The notes under the pieces were generated by a model. The model did no database searches, was not told the origin of the DNA, and saw only the letters and a list, made by a program, of their open reading frames with translations. Made by a program: the position numbers and the translations under genes. A stretch of 64,000 bases of DNA from Oscillospiraceae bacterium (GTDB taxonomy: Bacteria; Bacillota; Clostridia; Oscillospirales; SIG627). The DNA is taken from contig SVQW01000003.1 in assembly GCA_015065085.1 (NCBI GenBank), positions 1-64,000 of the forward strand. Reading direction: 5' to 3'. Of this stretch, positions 53,017-61,490 are shown piece by piece. Each line of letters starts with the position of its first letter. Positions within the stretch are counted from its first letter, which is position 1.

Positions 53017-54489
53017 ATGAAAATCAAAAATGTTTTTAACTCCCGCAAATTCAAATACGGCTCGGTTGCTATGATTTTTTCTGTCGTGTTCATAGTGATG
53101 GTTATTGTTGTAAACCTTATTTTTACCGCACTTGACGACAAATACAATCTCAAATATGACATGACCTCCTCGGGCATATTTACCATCACAGAAGCGACTG
53201 AAAAAGCACTCGGAGACATTGACACAGATGTCACCATAAAATTTCTTGAGCCTATCGACAAGGTGGCTGAAAATGACCTTGGAAAATACATCAAGGAATG
53301 TGCCGAAAGTTATGCTCAGAAATTCACCAACGTCAAGCTTGAATATGTAGACATGGTGCGTTATCCCGCGCAGATAAACAAGTACCGTGAAAGCGGAGAG
53401 ATAAAAACCACCTCGGTGATAGTAGAAAGTTCACTGCGTTACAGGGTGCTTTCGCGCGACAGCTTCTTTGTTAACGACGGGCAGTATTATGTGGGCTTCA
53501 ATGGCGAAAAAAAGCTGACTTCCGCCATTCTTCAGGTAACAAATCCCCGTCAGCCGGTTGTTACCTTCACACAAAATCACGGCGAAACAGTACCTGCCTC
53601 AATGCTGGAAGTATTCAACAATGCAGGTTATCTGGTCGAGCGAAAGGATATTTCGGTTGAAGCAATAAATCCCGACACCGAAATAATCGTAATCAACAAC
53701 CCAACCACCGACTTCTTCGGTCTCAACACCGCGAAAGAGGGCGGTGTATCCGAAATAGAAATACTCAACGACTACATGAACAGCTTTAAACACGTTATGG
53801 TATTTCTTTCGGCAGACAATACCGCTCAGCTTCCCGAACTTGAGGAGCTTCTTGCCTCACGCGGAATCAAGGTAAACCGAGGAAGCAAAATCAAGGATAT
53901 GGGTGCCGCCATAACCCCGGACGGCTACATTTCAATTGCACAACCGACCGGCGAAATGTACGGAAGCATGCTCACAAAGGGCGTTACCGGCAGAACAATT
54001 GTGGCAAACTCCGCCCCCATAGACATACTGTTCACCGACAAAAGTGTTTCGGAGGATGGTGCATATGTGTACACCTACGATACAATTTATGTGGATCCGG
54101 TGCTTTCCACGACCGCAGAAGCAGTGGCTTCAAACCATGATGAAACAGAATCAAAAGGTCCATTCAACACCATGGTGCTTTCCTCAAAGTACGATTATGT
54201 GAACAACGAAAAAACCTACTCGCATCTGCTTGTGGCATCTACCGATTCGTTTTCAAACTATATCGGCTCAAACAGCTTTGGAAATGAGGATATTCTTTAT
54301 AATGCCATGACCGTAATGGGTCAGGAAAAAGTTCCTACCGACATTGGTTACAAGCTTTTCGACAACAGTATGCTTGAAAAGATAGATCAAGAGGCAGTAA
54401 CAAGATGGTCATGGTTTCTCATCGGTGCAATTCCTCTTGCCATTGCCGCATCCGGACTTATTGTTTGGCTGAGACGGAGGCACAGATAA
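53017..54489 (+). CDS. GldG-like (ABC-type auxiliary) protein
   Basis: 490 residues: N-terminal membrane helix (about 18-40), large extracytoplasmic domain with DMTSSGIFTITEATEKAL, VTFTQNHGETVPASMLEVFN and KHVMVFLSADNTAQLPELEEL (GldG/IFT52-like domain), and a C-terminal membrane helix with terminal RRRHR. In Bacteroidota GldG with GldA/F supports gliding; Clostridia carry the same set without gliding, role unknown. Stop overlaps next start (TAATG). Confidence 0.88.
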   Translation: MKIKNVFNSRKFKYGSVAMIFSVVFIVMVIVVNLIFTALDDKYNLKYDMTSSGIFTITEATEKALGDIDTDVTIKFLEPIDKVAENDLGKYIKECAESYAQKFTNVKLEYVDMVRYPAQINKYRESGEIKTTSVIVESSLRYRVLSRDSFFVNDGQYYVGFNGEKKLTSAILQVTNPRQPVVTFTQNHGETVPASMLEVFNNAGYLVERKDISVEAINPDTEIIVINNPTTDFFGLNTAKEGGVSEIEILNDYMNSFKHVMVFLSADNTAQLPELEELLASRGIKVNRGSKIKDMGAAITPDGYISIAQPTGEMYGSMLTKGVTGRTIVANSAPIDILFTDKSVSEDGAYVYTYDTIYVDPVLSTTAEAVASNHDETESKGPFNTMVLSSKYDYVNNEKTYSHLLVASTDSFSNYIGSNSFGNEDILYNAMTVMGQEKVPTDIGYKLFDNSMLEKIDQEAVTRWSWFLIGAIPLAIAASGLIVWLRRRHR

Positions 54490-55922
54490 TGTTGAAGAAG
54501 TTCATTCCGATTATAGTAACCCTTATTGCAATTGCAATCCTTATACCAATTTACCTTTTCATAATTCAGCCTGCTTTGGACGATGCAACCGACGATACTC
54601 CAAGTGTGGGTTCTCACGGAGAAATGCTCAGCAACCAGGGGCGCCCTTTCATCATCAATCCCATGGACGAATCCCAGCTCAATACCATCAAGGTTACAAA
54701 TGCTTCAGGCGGATTTGAATTTTTCCGTGCAGCTGACGGCGAGATATATCTGCGCGGTGCAGAACAGCATCTTTACAACACCGAGCTGCAAAAACAGCTT
54801 TATACCAACACCGCCACATATCTCCTGGCAATGGAAAAGCTGGAGCAGCACGACGAGCTTTCGACCTACGGACTTTCGGCAGAAAACCTCTCCGCAGTTG
54901 TCGAAATAACCGACGAAAGCGGTAATTATTACCGTCTTATCATTGGCGACAAGCTGGCAACCGGCGGCGGATATTACGTTATGCTGGACGGCAGAGATGC
55001 AGTGTATGTAGTGGATACAATGTTGGAGCAGTCTGTATTTTGCAGTGCAAAAGATTATATTTTCCCGCTTATGGTGCCTGCCATCAGCCAGAATGACTAT
55101 TACTCCATAAGCTCCTTTTCCCTTAAAAAGAATGGCGAGCAGTTTGTGGATATCGAAAAAATGACCGCCGAAGAAGAAAGTCAGAGTGTGATTTACGGTC
55201 AGTACAAAATGACCTATCCCACAAATTACACGCCCTCCGCGGAGAATATGACCATCATACTTCAAAGCTTTATTGAATTTACCGCAGACAAAGTGCTGGA
55301 TTACGACATTGACGAAGAGAAGCTGGCATACTACGGCTTTAAAACAGGCATGAAGTATGAAATCAATTACAGCTACAACGGCGTCAACTATGTGCTATAT
55401 TTCAGCGGAAAAACACACAATGGCACATACTATGTATACTCGCCTCTGTTTGACCTTATCGGAGAAATATCCGAGAGTAAGCTTCCTTTTCTCGAATGGG
55501 ACCTTATAAAGTTTGTCGACCGCAATATTTTTATGATAAACATTGATAACATTGCAAGTATTGATATCACCTACCCCAACGGCTCCGCAACATTTGCACT
55601 GACAGGTGAAAAAGAAGCTCTTTCTGTCACACTCAACGGCAGCAAGGTGGACACACAGAACTTCAGGTATTTTTACAAATCACTCCTTTCCATTGTAATC
55701 GACGGATATGAAGCCATGCCCGAAAGCATTCCTCCCTCAATGACATTACAGCTCACAACGCACAACAATCAGGTTATGAATTTTGATTTCTATGAGGTGG
55801 GAAGTCTGAAAGCCTTCTTCACGTTGAACGGAAAAGGAGAATTTTACGTTCACCGCGACCACCTGCGTACCGTTATCAGCAATCTTTCTAAGCTTGCAAG
55901 CGGCGAAAAAATCGAAGCTTAA
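54489..55922 (+). CDS. DUF4340-family protein
   Basis: 477 residues: N-terminal membrane anchor (about 4-26) then a long extracytoplasmic beta-rich domain with repeated units (INPMDESQLNTIKVTN, STYGLSAENLSAVVEITDE, ADKVLDYDIDEEKLAYYG, NIDNIASIDITY). DUF4340 proteins nearly always follow GldA-F-G-like genes. ATG 54489 overlaps the GldG-like stop. Function unknown; likely an extracytoplasmic part of the exporter. Confidence 0.88.
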   Translation: MLKKFIPIIVTLIAIAILIPIYLFIIQPALDDATDDTPSVGSHGEMLSNQGRPFIINPMDESQLNTIKVTNASGGFEFFRAADGEIYLRGAEQHLYNTELQKQLYTNTATYLLAMEKLEQHDELSTYGLSAENLSAVVEITDESGNYYRLIIGDKLATGGGYYVMLDGRDAVYVVDTMLEQSVFCSAKDYIFPLMVPAISQNDYYSISSFSLKKNGEQFVDIEKMTAEEESQSVIYGQYKMTYPTNYTPSAENMTIILQSFIEFTADKVLDYDIDEEKLAYYGFKTGMKYEINYSYNGVNYVLYFSGKTHNGTYYVYSPLFDLIGEISESKLPFLEWDLIKFVDRNIFMINIDNIASIDITYPNGSATFALTGEKEALSVTLNGSKVDTQNFRYFYKSLLSIVIDGYEAMPESIPPSMTLQLTTHNNQVMNFDFYEVGSLKAFFTLNGKGEFYVHRDHLRTVISNLSKLASGEKIEA

Positions 55923-55938
55923 TAAATAATAACAAACA

Positions 55939-55970
55939 AAAAAGTCTTTCGCATATGCGAAAGACTTTTT
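55939..55970. terminator. Bidirectional terminator between DUF4340 gene and purL
   Basis: 32-nt perfect palindrome AAAAAGTCTTTCGCA plus its complement, with A- and T-runs. Confidence 0.9.
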
Positions 55971-55983
55971 TATCTGTTACATA

Positions 55984-58900
55984 TTATCCGAAATACTTAA
56001 CGCCGGATTCAAATATCTTTTGGTCCTTATCACCGGGAACATTAAGTGCCACATAATCGCCACGGCGCTCGCTGTGACCCATTTTACCAAGCACACGTCC
56101 GTCGGGGCTGGTAATACCCTCAATTGCATAATCGGATGCGTTGGGGTTAAAGCGGATATTGAGTGTAGGCTCGCCCTTCTCGTCAACATACTGTGTTGCT
56201 ATCTGACCGTTTGCAATAAGCTTTTCAGCCATTTCCTTATTTACACAGAAGCGTCCCTCGCCGTGAGAAATAGCCACAGTGTAAACATCGCCCACATTGA
56301 CACCCGCAAGCCAGGGAGACTTAACGGAAGCAATACGTGTATTTACCATCATGGACTGGTGGCGTCCGATGCTGTTGAAGGTAAGAGTAGGATCATCGGG
56401 CGACATCTGAGCCTTGATTTCGCCGTAAGGCAAAAGTCCCAGCTTAATAAGAGCCTGGAAGCCGTTACAAATACCCAGTGCAAGACCATCGCGGTTATAC
56501 AGAAGGTCGTTTATCGCCTCAGCTATCTTGGGGTTGCGAAGCACAGAGGTAATAAACTTACCTGAACCGTCCGGTTCATCACCGCCGGAGAATCCGCCGG
56601 GGATCATGAGTATCTGTGAGTCGGAAATCTGCTTTGCAAGCTCGTCGATGGACTGCTCTACAAAAGCGGGAGTAAGATTTCTGAATACAAATATTTCGCC
56701 GTTTCCGCCCGCACGGTCAAATGCCTTTTTAGTGTCATATTCGCAGTTGGTACCCGGGAATACGGGGATTATAATTTTTGGCTTCACAAAAGAGGTTTTG
56801 GGCTTGAGAGAGCTTCTCTCGGTAAATTTATACGCCTCGACCTTTTCGTTCTTTCTTTCAAGCTGTTCCACACTGTGGATGGGGAACACTTTTTCAAGAG
56901 GCTTTTCCCATTCCTCAATAAGCTTGTCGAGATTCATGGCTACACCGCCGAGAGTTATGCAATTCTTATCCGTGGTGTAAGCAATAAGCTCGCCGTTGAT
57001 ATCATCGTCAGTTTCAACGATAAATCCGCCGTAGCAGTTTTTAAATAGTGCCTTGGTGTCACCTGCGACAAAATCAACACCGATTTTATTACCAACAGCC
57101 GCCTTGAATACTTCATCAAATGCGCCGCCGAAGCCAATGGAACGCGCGGTGAGAAGCTTGGAATCTGCCGCCAATGCATGAACGTACTCAAACAGTTTCT
57201 TAAGGTCATCAAATACCACTACACCGTTTTCGTCATACTTTGGAGTCAGCATATAAATCTTGCTGCCTGCTTTTTTGAATTCACCCGTAACTATACGGCG
57301 TGCATCAAACGGAGCGATAGCGAAAGAAACGATAGTAGGCGGAACATCAATCTTTTCAAATGTGCCCGACATACTGTCCTTACCGCCGATAGCCGCTATT
57401 TCAAGCTCGCACTGAGCCTTGAAAGCACCCAGCAATGCCGCCATAGGCTTGCCCCAACGCAGAGGATCGCCCGAGGTTCTTTCAAAATATTCCTGGAGTG
57501 TAAGCCAGGTATCCTTATAGGAAATACCCGCCGCAACAAGCTTGGATACAGATTCAACAATGGAACAGATACCGCCGTGGAAGGGGCTCTTCTCGCACAC
57601 ATAGGGGTTGAAACCATATGCCATTACGGAAGCTGTTGAGGTTTCCTTATTCATTACCGGAATCTTAGCCGCCATGTACTGAGAAGGAGAAAGCTGATAT
57701 TTACCGCCAAAGGGCATTACAACGGTGGAAGCACCTATGGTGGAGTCAAAACGTTCTACCAGACCCTTCTGGGAACATATATTAAGGTTATTGAGATACT
57801 TATATACACTGTCTGCAACGTTTTCGGTGTCAATTTCATCCGAAAGACCGTCGTACAGACCCTCTTTATTCACCTTGGGAATAGCGATATCGGTATTCTT
57901 CGGGGCGCCATTGGAGTTAAGGAACTCACGGGAAATATCAACAATGGTCTTGTCGTTCCAGTTCATTCTCAGACGCTTTTCCTCAGTAACACGTGCTACG
58001 GGAGTAGCCTCAATGTTTTCGCCGTTTGCAAGGCTTATAAACTTATCTGCGTCCTGTGCCGCAACAACTACCGCCATACGTTCCTGTGACTCGGAAATTG
58101 CAAGCTCGGTACCATCCAGGCCCTCATATTTTTTGGGAACTTTGGAGAGGTCAATAATAAGTCCGTCCGCAAGCTCACCGATAGCAACAGAAACACCGCC
58201 TGCACCAAAGTCGTTACAACGCTTGATAAGAGTAGTAACATTCTTATCGCGGAACAAGCGCTGAATCTTTCTTTCTTCCGGTGGATTACCCTTCTGAACC
58301 TCTGCGCCGCAGGTAGTGATGGATTCAACAGAATGTGCTTTTGAAGAACCGGTGGCACCTCCGCATCCGTCGCGTCCCGTTCTTCCGCCGAGAAGGATAA
58401 TAACATCGCCATCTGCAGGAGTCTCACGACGTACATTTTCAGCAGGAGCCGCACCTACAACTGCACCTATTTCAAGACGTTTTGCAACGTAATTGGGATG
58501 ATAAAGCTCATAAACACCGCCTGTTGCCAGACCTATCTGGTTACCGTAGGAGCTGTAACCTGCCGCCGCACCCAGAGAAATTTTGCTCTGAGGAAGCTTA
58601 CCTTCGATAGTCTTATCAACAGCCAGTGTAACATCAGCCGCACCGGTTACACGCATTGCCTGATATACATATGTTCTTCCCGACAGCGGGTCGCGGATTG
58701 CACCGCCAAGGCAGGTCGCCGCACCGCCGAAGGGCTCGATTTCGGTGGGGTGGTTATGAGTTTCGTTTTTGAACATCAACAGCCAGTCCTCCTGACCGTC
58801 CGCAGTGTCCACCTTTATTTTGATAGAGCAGGCATTGATTTCCTCAGATTCGTCAATGCTTGCAAGATGTCCTGTCTTTTTAAGGAATTTAACACCCATG

Positions 58901-59709
58901 GTGGCAATATCCATAAGCGTAACGGGGCGTTTGCGTCCGCCGTAAACGAACTCTCTCTTTTCAAGATAGCTCTTGAATGCCTCGTATATCACTGCCTCGT
59001 CAATATAGGCATTCTGAATGGCAGTAGAGAAAGTGGTGTGACGGCAGTGGTCCGACCAATATGAGTCGATAAGACGAAGCTCGGTCATGGTGGGATTACG
59101 CTGTTCGGTTCTGAAATAGTCACGGCAGAACTTTATATCGGCCTCATCCATTGCCAGAGAGTACTTCTTTATAAAGCCCACAAGCTCCTCATCGGAAACA
59201 GTTATAAATCCGTCAATGGAAGCAACTTCTGTGGGAATATCGAATTTCTCATTAAGAGTTGTTTTTTCTTCAAGAGAAGCCTCACGGCTTTCCACCGGGT
59301 TAATAAGATATTTTTTTATTTTATCAAATTCCGCATCGCTTACGTCACCGGACAGAATATAAATTCTTGCGGTACGCACAACGGGTCTCTCTCCGCAGGA
59401 AAGAAGCTGGACGCATTGTGCGGCGCTGTCCGCGCGCTGGTCGTACTGACCGGGCAGATACTCGGACGCGAAAATTCTGCCCTTGTATTCGGGCATTTCA
59501 AAATAAACATTATCGACCTGAGGTTCAGAAAAAACGCTGGCGCAGGAAAGCTCGAAAATATCCTTCTCAATTCCCTCTACATCATATCTGTTAAGAACTC
59601 TTACATCGGTAAGAGAAGAAACAGACAGATTTTCTTTTAGATCGTTATAGATTTTATGCGCTTCAACAGCGTGTATTCCGAATTTTTCGGTATAAACTCT
59701 CCAAACCAT
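55984..59709 (-). CDS. purL: Phosphoribosylformylglycinamidine synthase
   Basis: 1241 residues, the large single-chain FGAM synthase of Clostridia. It converts FGAR, glutamine and ATP to FGAM in purine synthesis. N-terminal PurS-like region, two AIRS-fold halves (DSYWSDHCRHTTF; FKNETHNHPTEIEPFGGAAT; GGRTGRDGCGGATGSSK; AIGGKDSMSGTF), C-terminal glutamine amidotransferase with FPGTNCEYDTKKAF, GICNGFQAL (catalytic Cys) and HGEGRF. No purine riboswitch is visible upstream. Not next to other pur genes in the window. Confidence 0.96.
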   Translation of the reverse strand: MVWRVYTEKFGIHAVEAHKIYNDLKENLSVSSLTDVRVLNRYDVEGIEKDIFELSCASVFSEPQVDNVYFEMPEYKGRIFASEYLPGQYDQRADSAAQCVQLLSCGERPVVRTARIYILSGDVSDAEFDKIKKYLINPVESREASLEEKTTLNEKFDIPTEVASIDGFITVSDEELVGFIKKYSLAMDEADIKFCRDYFRTEQRNPTMTELRLIDSYWSDHCRHTTFSTAIQNAYIDEAVIYEAFKSYLEKREFVYGGRKRPVTLMDIATMGVKFLKKTGHLASIDESEEINACSIKIKVDTADGQEDWLLMFKNETHNHPTEIEPFGGAATCLGGAIRDPLSGRTYVYQAMRVTGAADVTLAVDKTIEGKLPQSKISLGAAAGYSSYGNQIGLATGGVYELYHPNYVAKRLEIGAVVGAAPAENVRRETPADGDVIILLGGRTGRDGCGGATGSSKAHSVESITTCGAEVQKGNPPEERKIQRLFRDKNVTTLIKRCNDFGAGGVSVAIGELADGLIIDLSKVPKKYEGLDGTELAISESQERMAVVVAAQDADKFISLANGENIEATPVARVTEEKRLRMNWNDKTIVDISREFLNSNGAPKNTDIAIPKVNKEGLYDGLSDEIDTENVADSVYKYLNNLNICSQKGLVERFDSTIGASTVVMPFGGKYQLSPSQYMAAKIPVMNKETSTASVMAYGFNPYVCEKSPFHGGICSIVESVSKLVAAGISYKDTWLTLQEYFERTSGDPLRWGKPMAALLGAFKAQCELEIAAIGGKDSMSGTFEKIDVPPTIVSFAIAPFDARRIVTGEFKKAGSKIYMLTPKYDENGVVVFDDLKKLFEYVHALAADSKLLTARSIGFGGAFDEVFKAAVGNKIGVDFVAGDTKALFKNCYGGFIVETDDDINGELIAYTTDKNCITLGGVAMNLDKLIEEWEKPLEKVFPIHSVEQLERKNEKVEAYKFTERSSLKPKTSFVKPKIIIPVFPGTNCEYDTKKAFDRAGGNGEIFVFRNLTPAFVEQSIDELAKQISDSQILMIPGGFSGGDEPDGSGKFITSVLRNPKIAEAINDLLYNRDGLALGICNGFQALIKLGLLPYGEIKAQMSPDDPTLTFNSIGRHQSMMVNTRIASVKSPWLAGVNVGDVYTVAISHGEGRFCVNKEMAEKLIANGQIATQYVDEKGEPTLNIRFNPNASDYAIEGITSPDGRVLGKMGHSERRGDYVALNVPGDKDQKIFESGVKYFG

Positions 59710-59756
59710 TTTGTATATCCTTTCAAATTGAAATTAGTCTGAACACAATACATTAT

Positions 59757-59785
59757 AGTATAACATAATATACTAAAAAAAACAA
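59757..59785 (-). promoter_or_regulatory. purL promoter
   Basis: Minus strand: TTGTTT (59780-59785), 17-bp spacer, TATACT (59757-59762). Confidence 0.5.
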
Positions 59786-59804
59786 GATACAAATTCAACA
59801 AATA

Positions 59805-60530
59805 TTATATTCCCGTAACCCTTCGGGCAATATCAGCCGCAAGCCGGGCTTCGTTTTCCGTAATTTTCTCAAACGATGCCTCAGGATGAAGTCCCAGAGG
59901 AGCCGAGCCGGTAAGCGTTCTGAACCACACCTGCGCCAAAAGGTAGGTAGGAAGCCCCGTCGCCGCATGGAATGTGTCGGCATGGACATCTTTATCCCAC
60001 AATTTATTAAGCTCCAGCATTGCTTCTCCCGACGGTATTATGCCGTCGGCATTTATTTTTTCCGCTGCGAGGTTATAACACTCAAAAACTTTTTTGCTCA
60101 TTTCTTCCATGGAGTTGAAGCCCTGCTCCGCAAGGCGCTTGCTCCCGTCAGCATAGCCCCAGGTCTGATGTATGTAAAGCTTTGCATGCGGACAGACTGT
60201 ACGTACATACTCCGCAAGCTCGTTTATATACGGGTAATAACTTTCGGCTTTTGCGCTGAAATGGCTCGCCTGCTGAAGTGTAACAACCGTCCAGTCATCG
60301 CTTTTGAGTGCTTCCTCAATAGTGGTTATAAGACCGGTAGAATTACCGTTAAGATAAAACGGGTTAACTCTCGCACTTGATTTCATGTTGTTATAATGAG
60401 TTTCAAGCGAGCATCCGCCGATGTAAAGATTAGCAGTCTTCATAGGAACACGGTCGGCATAACCAAGCTGATACAGATAAGTTTGTGCGTTATGGGAAAA
60501 GCTGTTTCCTATTGAAAGAATTTTAAGCAT
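59805..60530 (-). CDS. DUF4886 SGNH-hydrolase-like protein
   Basis: 241 residues, no signal peptide. SGNH blocks: ILSIGNSFSHNAQTYL (nucleophile Ser in block I), WTVVTLQQASHFSA, and the C-terminal DTFHAATGLPTYLLAQVW (Asp-x-x-His). DUF4886 proteins are predicted carbohydrate esterases and often occur in polysaccharide-utilisation settings. It lies 12 nt after the NodB-like gene in a minus-strand run that begins with polC. Confidence 0.85.
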   Translation of the reverse strand: MLKILSIGNSFSHNAQTYLYQLGYADRVPMKTANLYIGGCSLETHYNNMKSSARVNPFYLNGNSTGLITTIEEALKSDDWTVVTLQQASHFSAKAESYYPYINELAEYVRTVCPHAKLYIHQTWGYADGSKRLAEQGFNSMEEMSKKVFECYNLAAEKINADGIIPSGEAMLELNKLWDKDVHADTFHAATGLPTYLLAQVWFRTLTGSAPLGLHPEASFEKITENEARLAADIARRVTGI

Positions 60531-60542
60531 AAAAATCTCTCC

Positions 60543-61469
60543 TTACATAAAGCTGTCGGCAGTAATGAATTCATATCCGTTTTTGTGAAGCACATGTGAC
60601 ATGGTCATAATCTTTTGGGAGTAGTCAGGCTGATATGCATAATAATCGGAATAAAAATACTGCTCATGATTTCCGACGGAAATAAAGGAAGTTCCGTTTC
60701 TTTCCTCAAGTATTCGTTCAATATCCGCAAGCGTATAAAGATTGAGGCAGGGGCCCACACCTCTTGCTCTGAACTTCATAGCGGTGTAGTCGTCCGTCAA
60801 AGAATTATTTTTACCTATCAAAGCATCATTCTGTGCAGTTGAAAGATGGTTGTACGCACATGCGGACGAGCGGATACTGATATTGGCACCGGGGCGTGTA
60901 TAAAGTCTGGTTTCGGGCTTGCGGTTCTGCTTTATGCGTGCACCGTGACCATACGGCAATACGCTATCGTCGCCCGTAAATTCTGTGGTTTCGCCGTCAC
61001 TGCAGTAAATAAATTCAAGTCCGCAGTCTTTAAGCGCTCTGCATCCTTCTTTGCTTATAGGAAGCCAGTGAGGAACAATTGCACGTGAAATGCTCTTTTC
61101 ACCCGCAAAACGGCGGATCTCATCAAGAATCTGCATACAATTCTGCTTGACATCATCATATTCGGCATTTATATACGGATAATCGGGGAATTCCTGCTTT
61201 GCGTGAAAGGTCATTTTAAGCCAATCGGAAGCCTTTTCAAACTCAGACTTATATTCATCCGTCATATCACTGAGAGTAAACTCGTCATTACCGTAGAAAA
61301 AGTCGGTGCGGTAAAAGAGATTGAGCTGAACGGTAAGTCCGTATTGGTCGTGAGCCTTTTTGAGGGTATTCATAAAAGGATTGTCAAACATGGACTTGGG
61401 ACGAAGTCTTGTCAGGTCACGCATGACCCAAATTACATCATCGATAAAGAAATAAGCCTGTTTTTTCAT
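60543..61469 (-). CDS. Predicted polysaccharide-deacetylase-fold protein
   Basis: 308 residues. N-terminal YFFIDDVIWVMRDL with an Asp pair and a later MTFHAKQEFPDYPY suggest a NodB/deacetylase-like barrel, but the complete zinc triad cannot be confirmed by eye. Further conserved-looking blocks: AIVPHWLPISKEGCRAL, YCSDGETTEF, FISVGNHEQYFYSDYY. No signal peptide. Lies between polC and the DUF4886 gene (21 and 12 nt), so probably co-transcribed with them; it may act on a sugar derivative together with the esterase. Confidence 0.75.
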   Translation of the reverse strand: MKKQAYFFIDDVIWVMRDLTRLRPKSMFDNPFMNTLKKAHDQYGLTVQLNLFYRTDFFYGNDEFTLSDMTDEYKSEFEKASDWLKMTFHAKQEFPDYPYINAEYDDVKQNCMQILDEIRRFAGEKSISRAIVPHWLPISKEGCRALKDCGLEFIYCSDGETTEFTGDDSVLPYGHGARIKQNRKPETRLYTRPGANISIRSSACAYNHLSTAQNDALIGKNNSLTDDYTAMKFRARGVGPCLNLYTLADIERILEERNGTSFISVGNHEQYFYSDYYAYQPDYSQKIMTMSHVLHKNGYEFITADSFM

Positions 61470-61490
61470 TTTATTCTCCTCACTTTTATA

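Noticed and set aside
59710..59804. Possible purine riboswitch or PurBox upstream of purL
   Set aside because: The leader is under 50 nt and contains no purine aptamer core or PurBox-like repeat.
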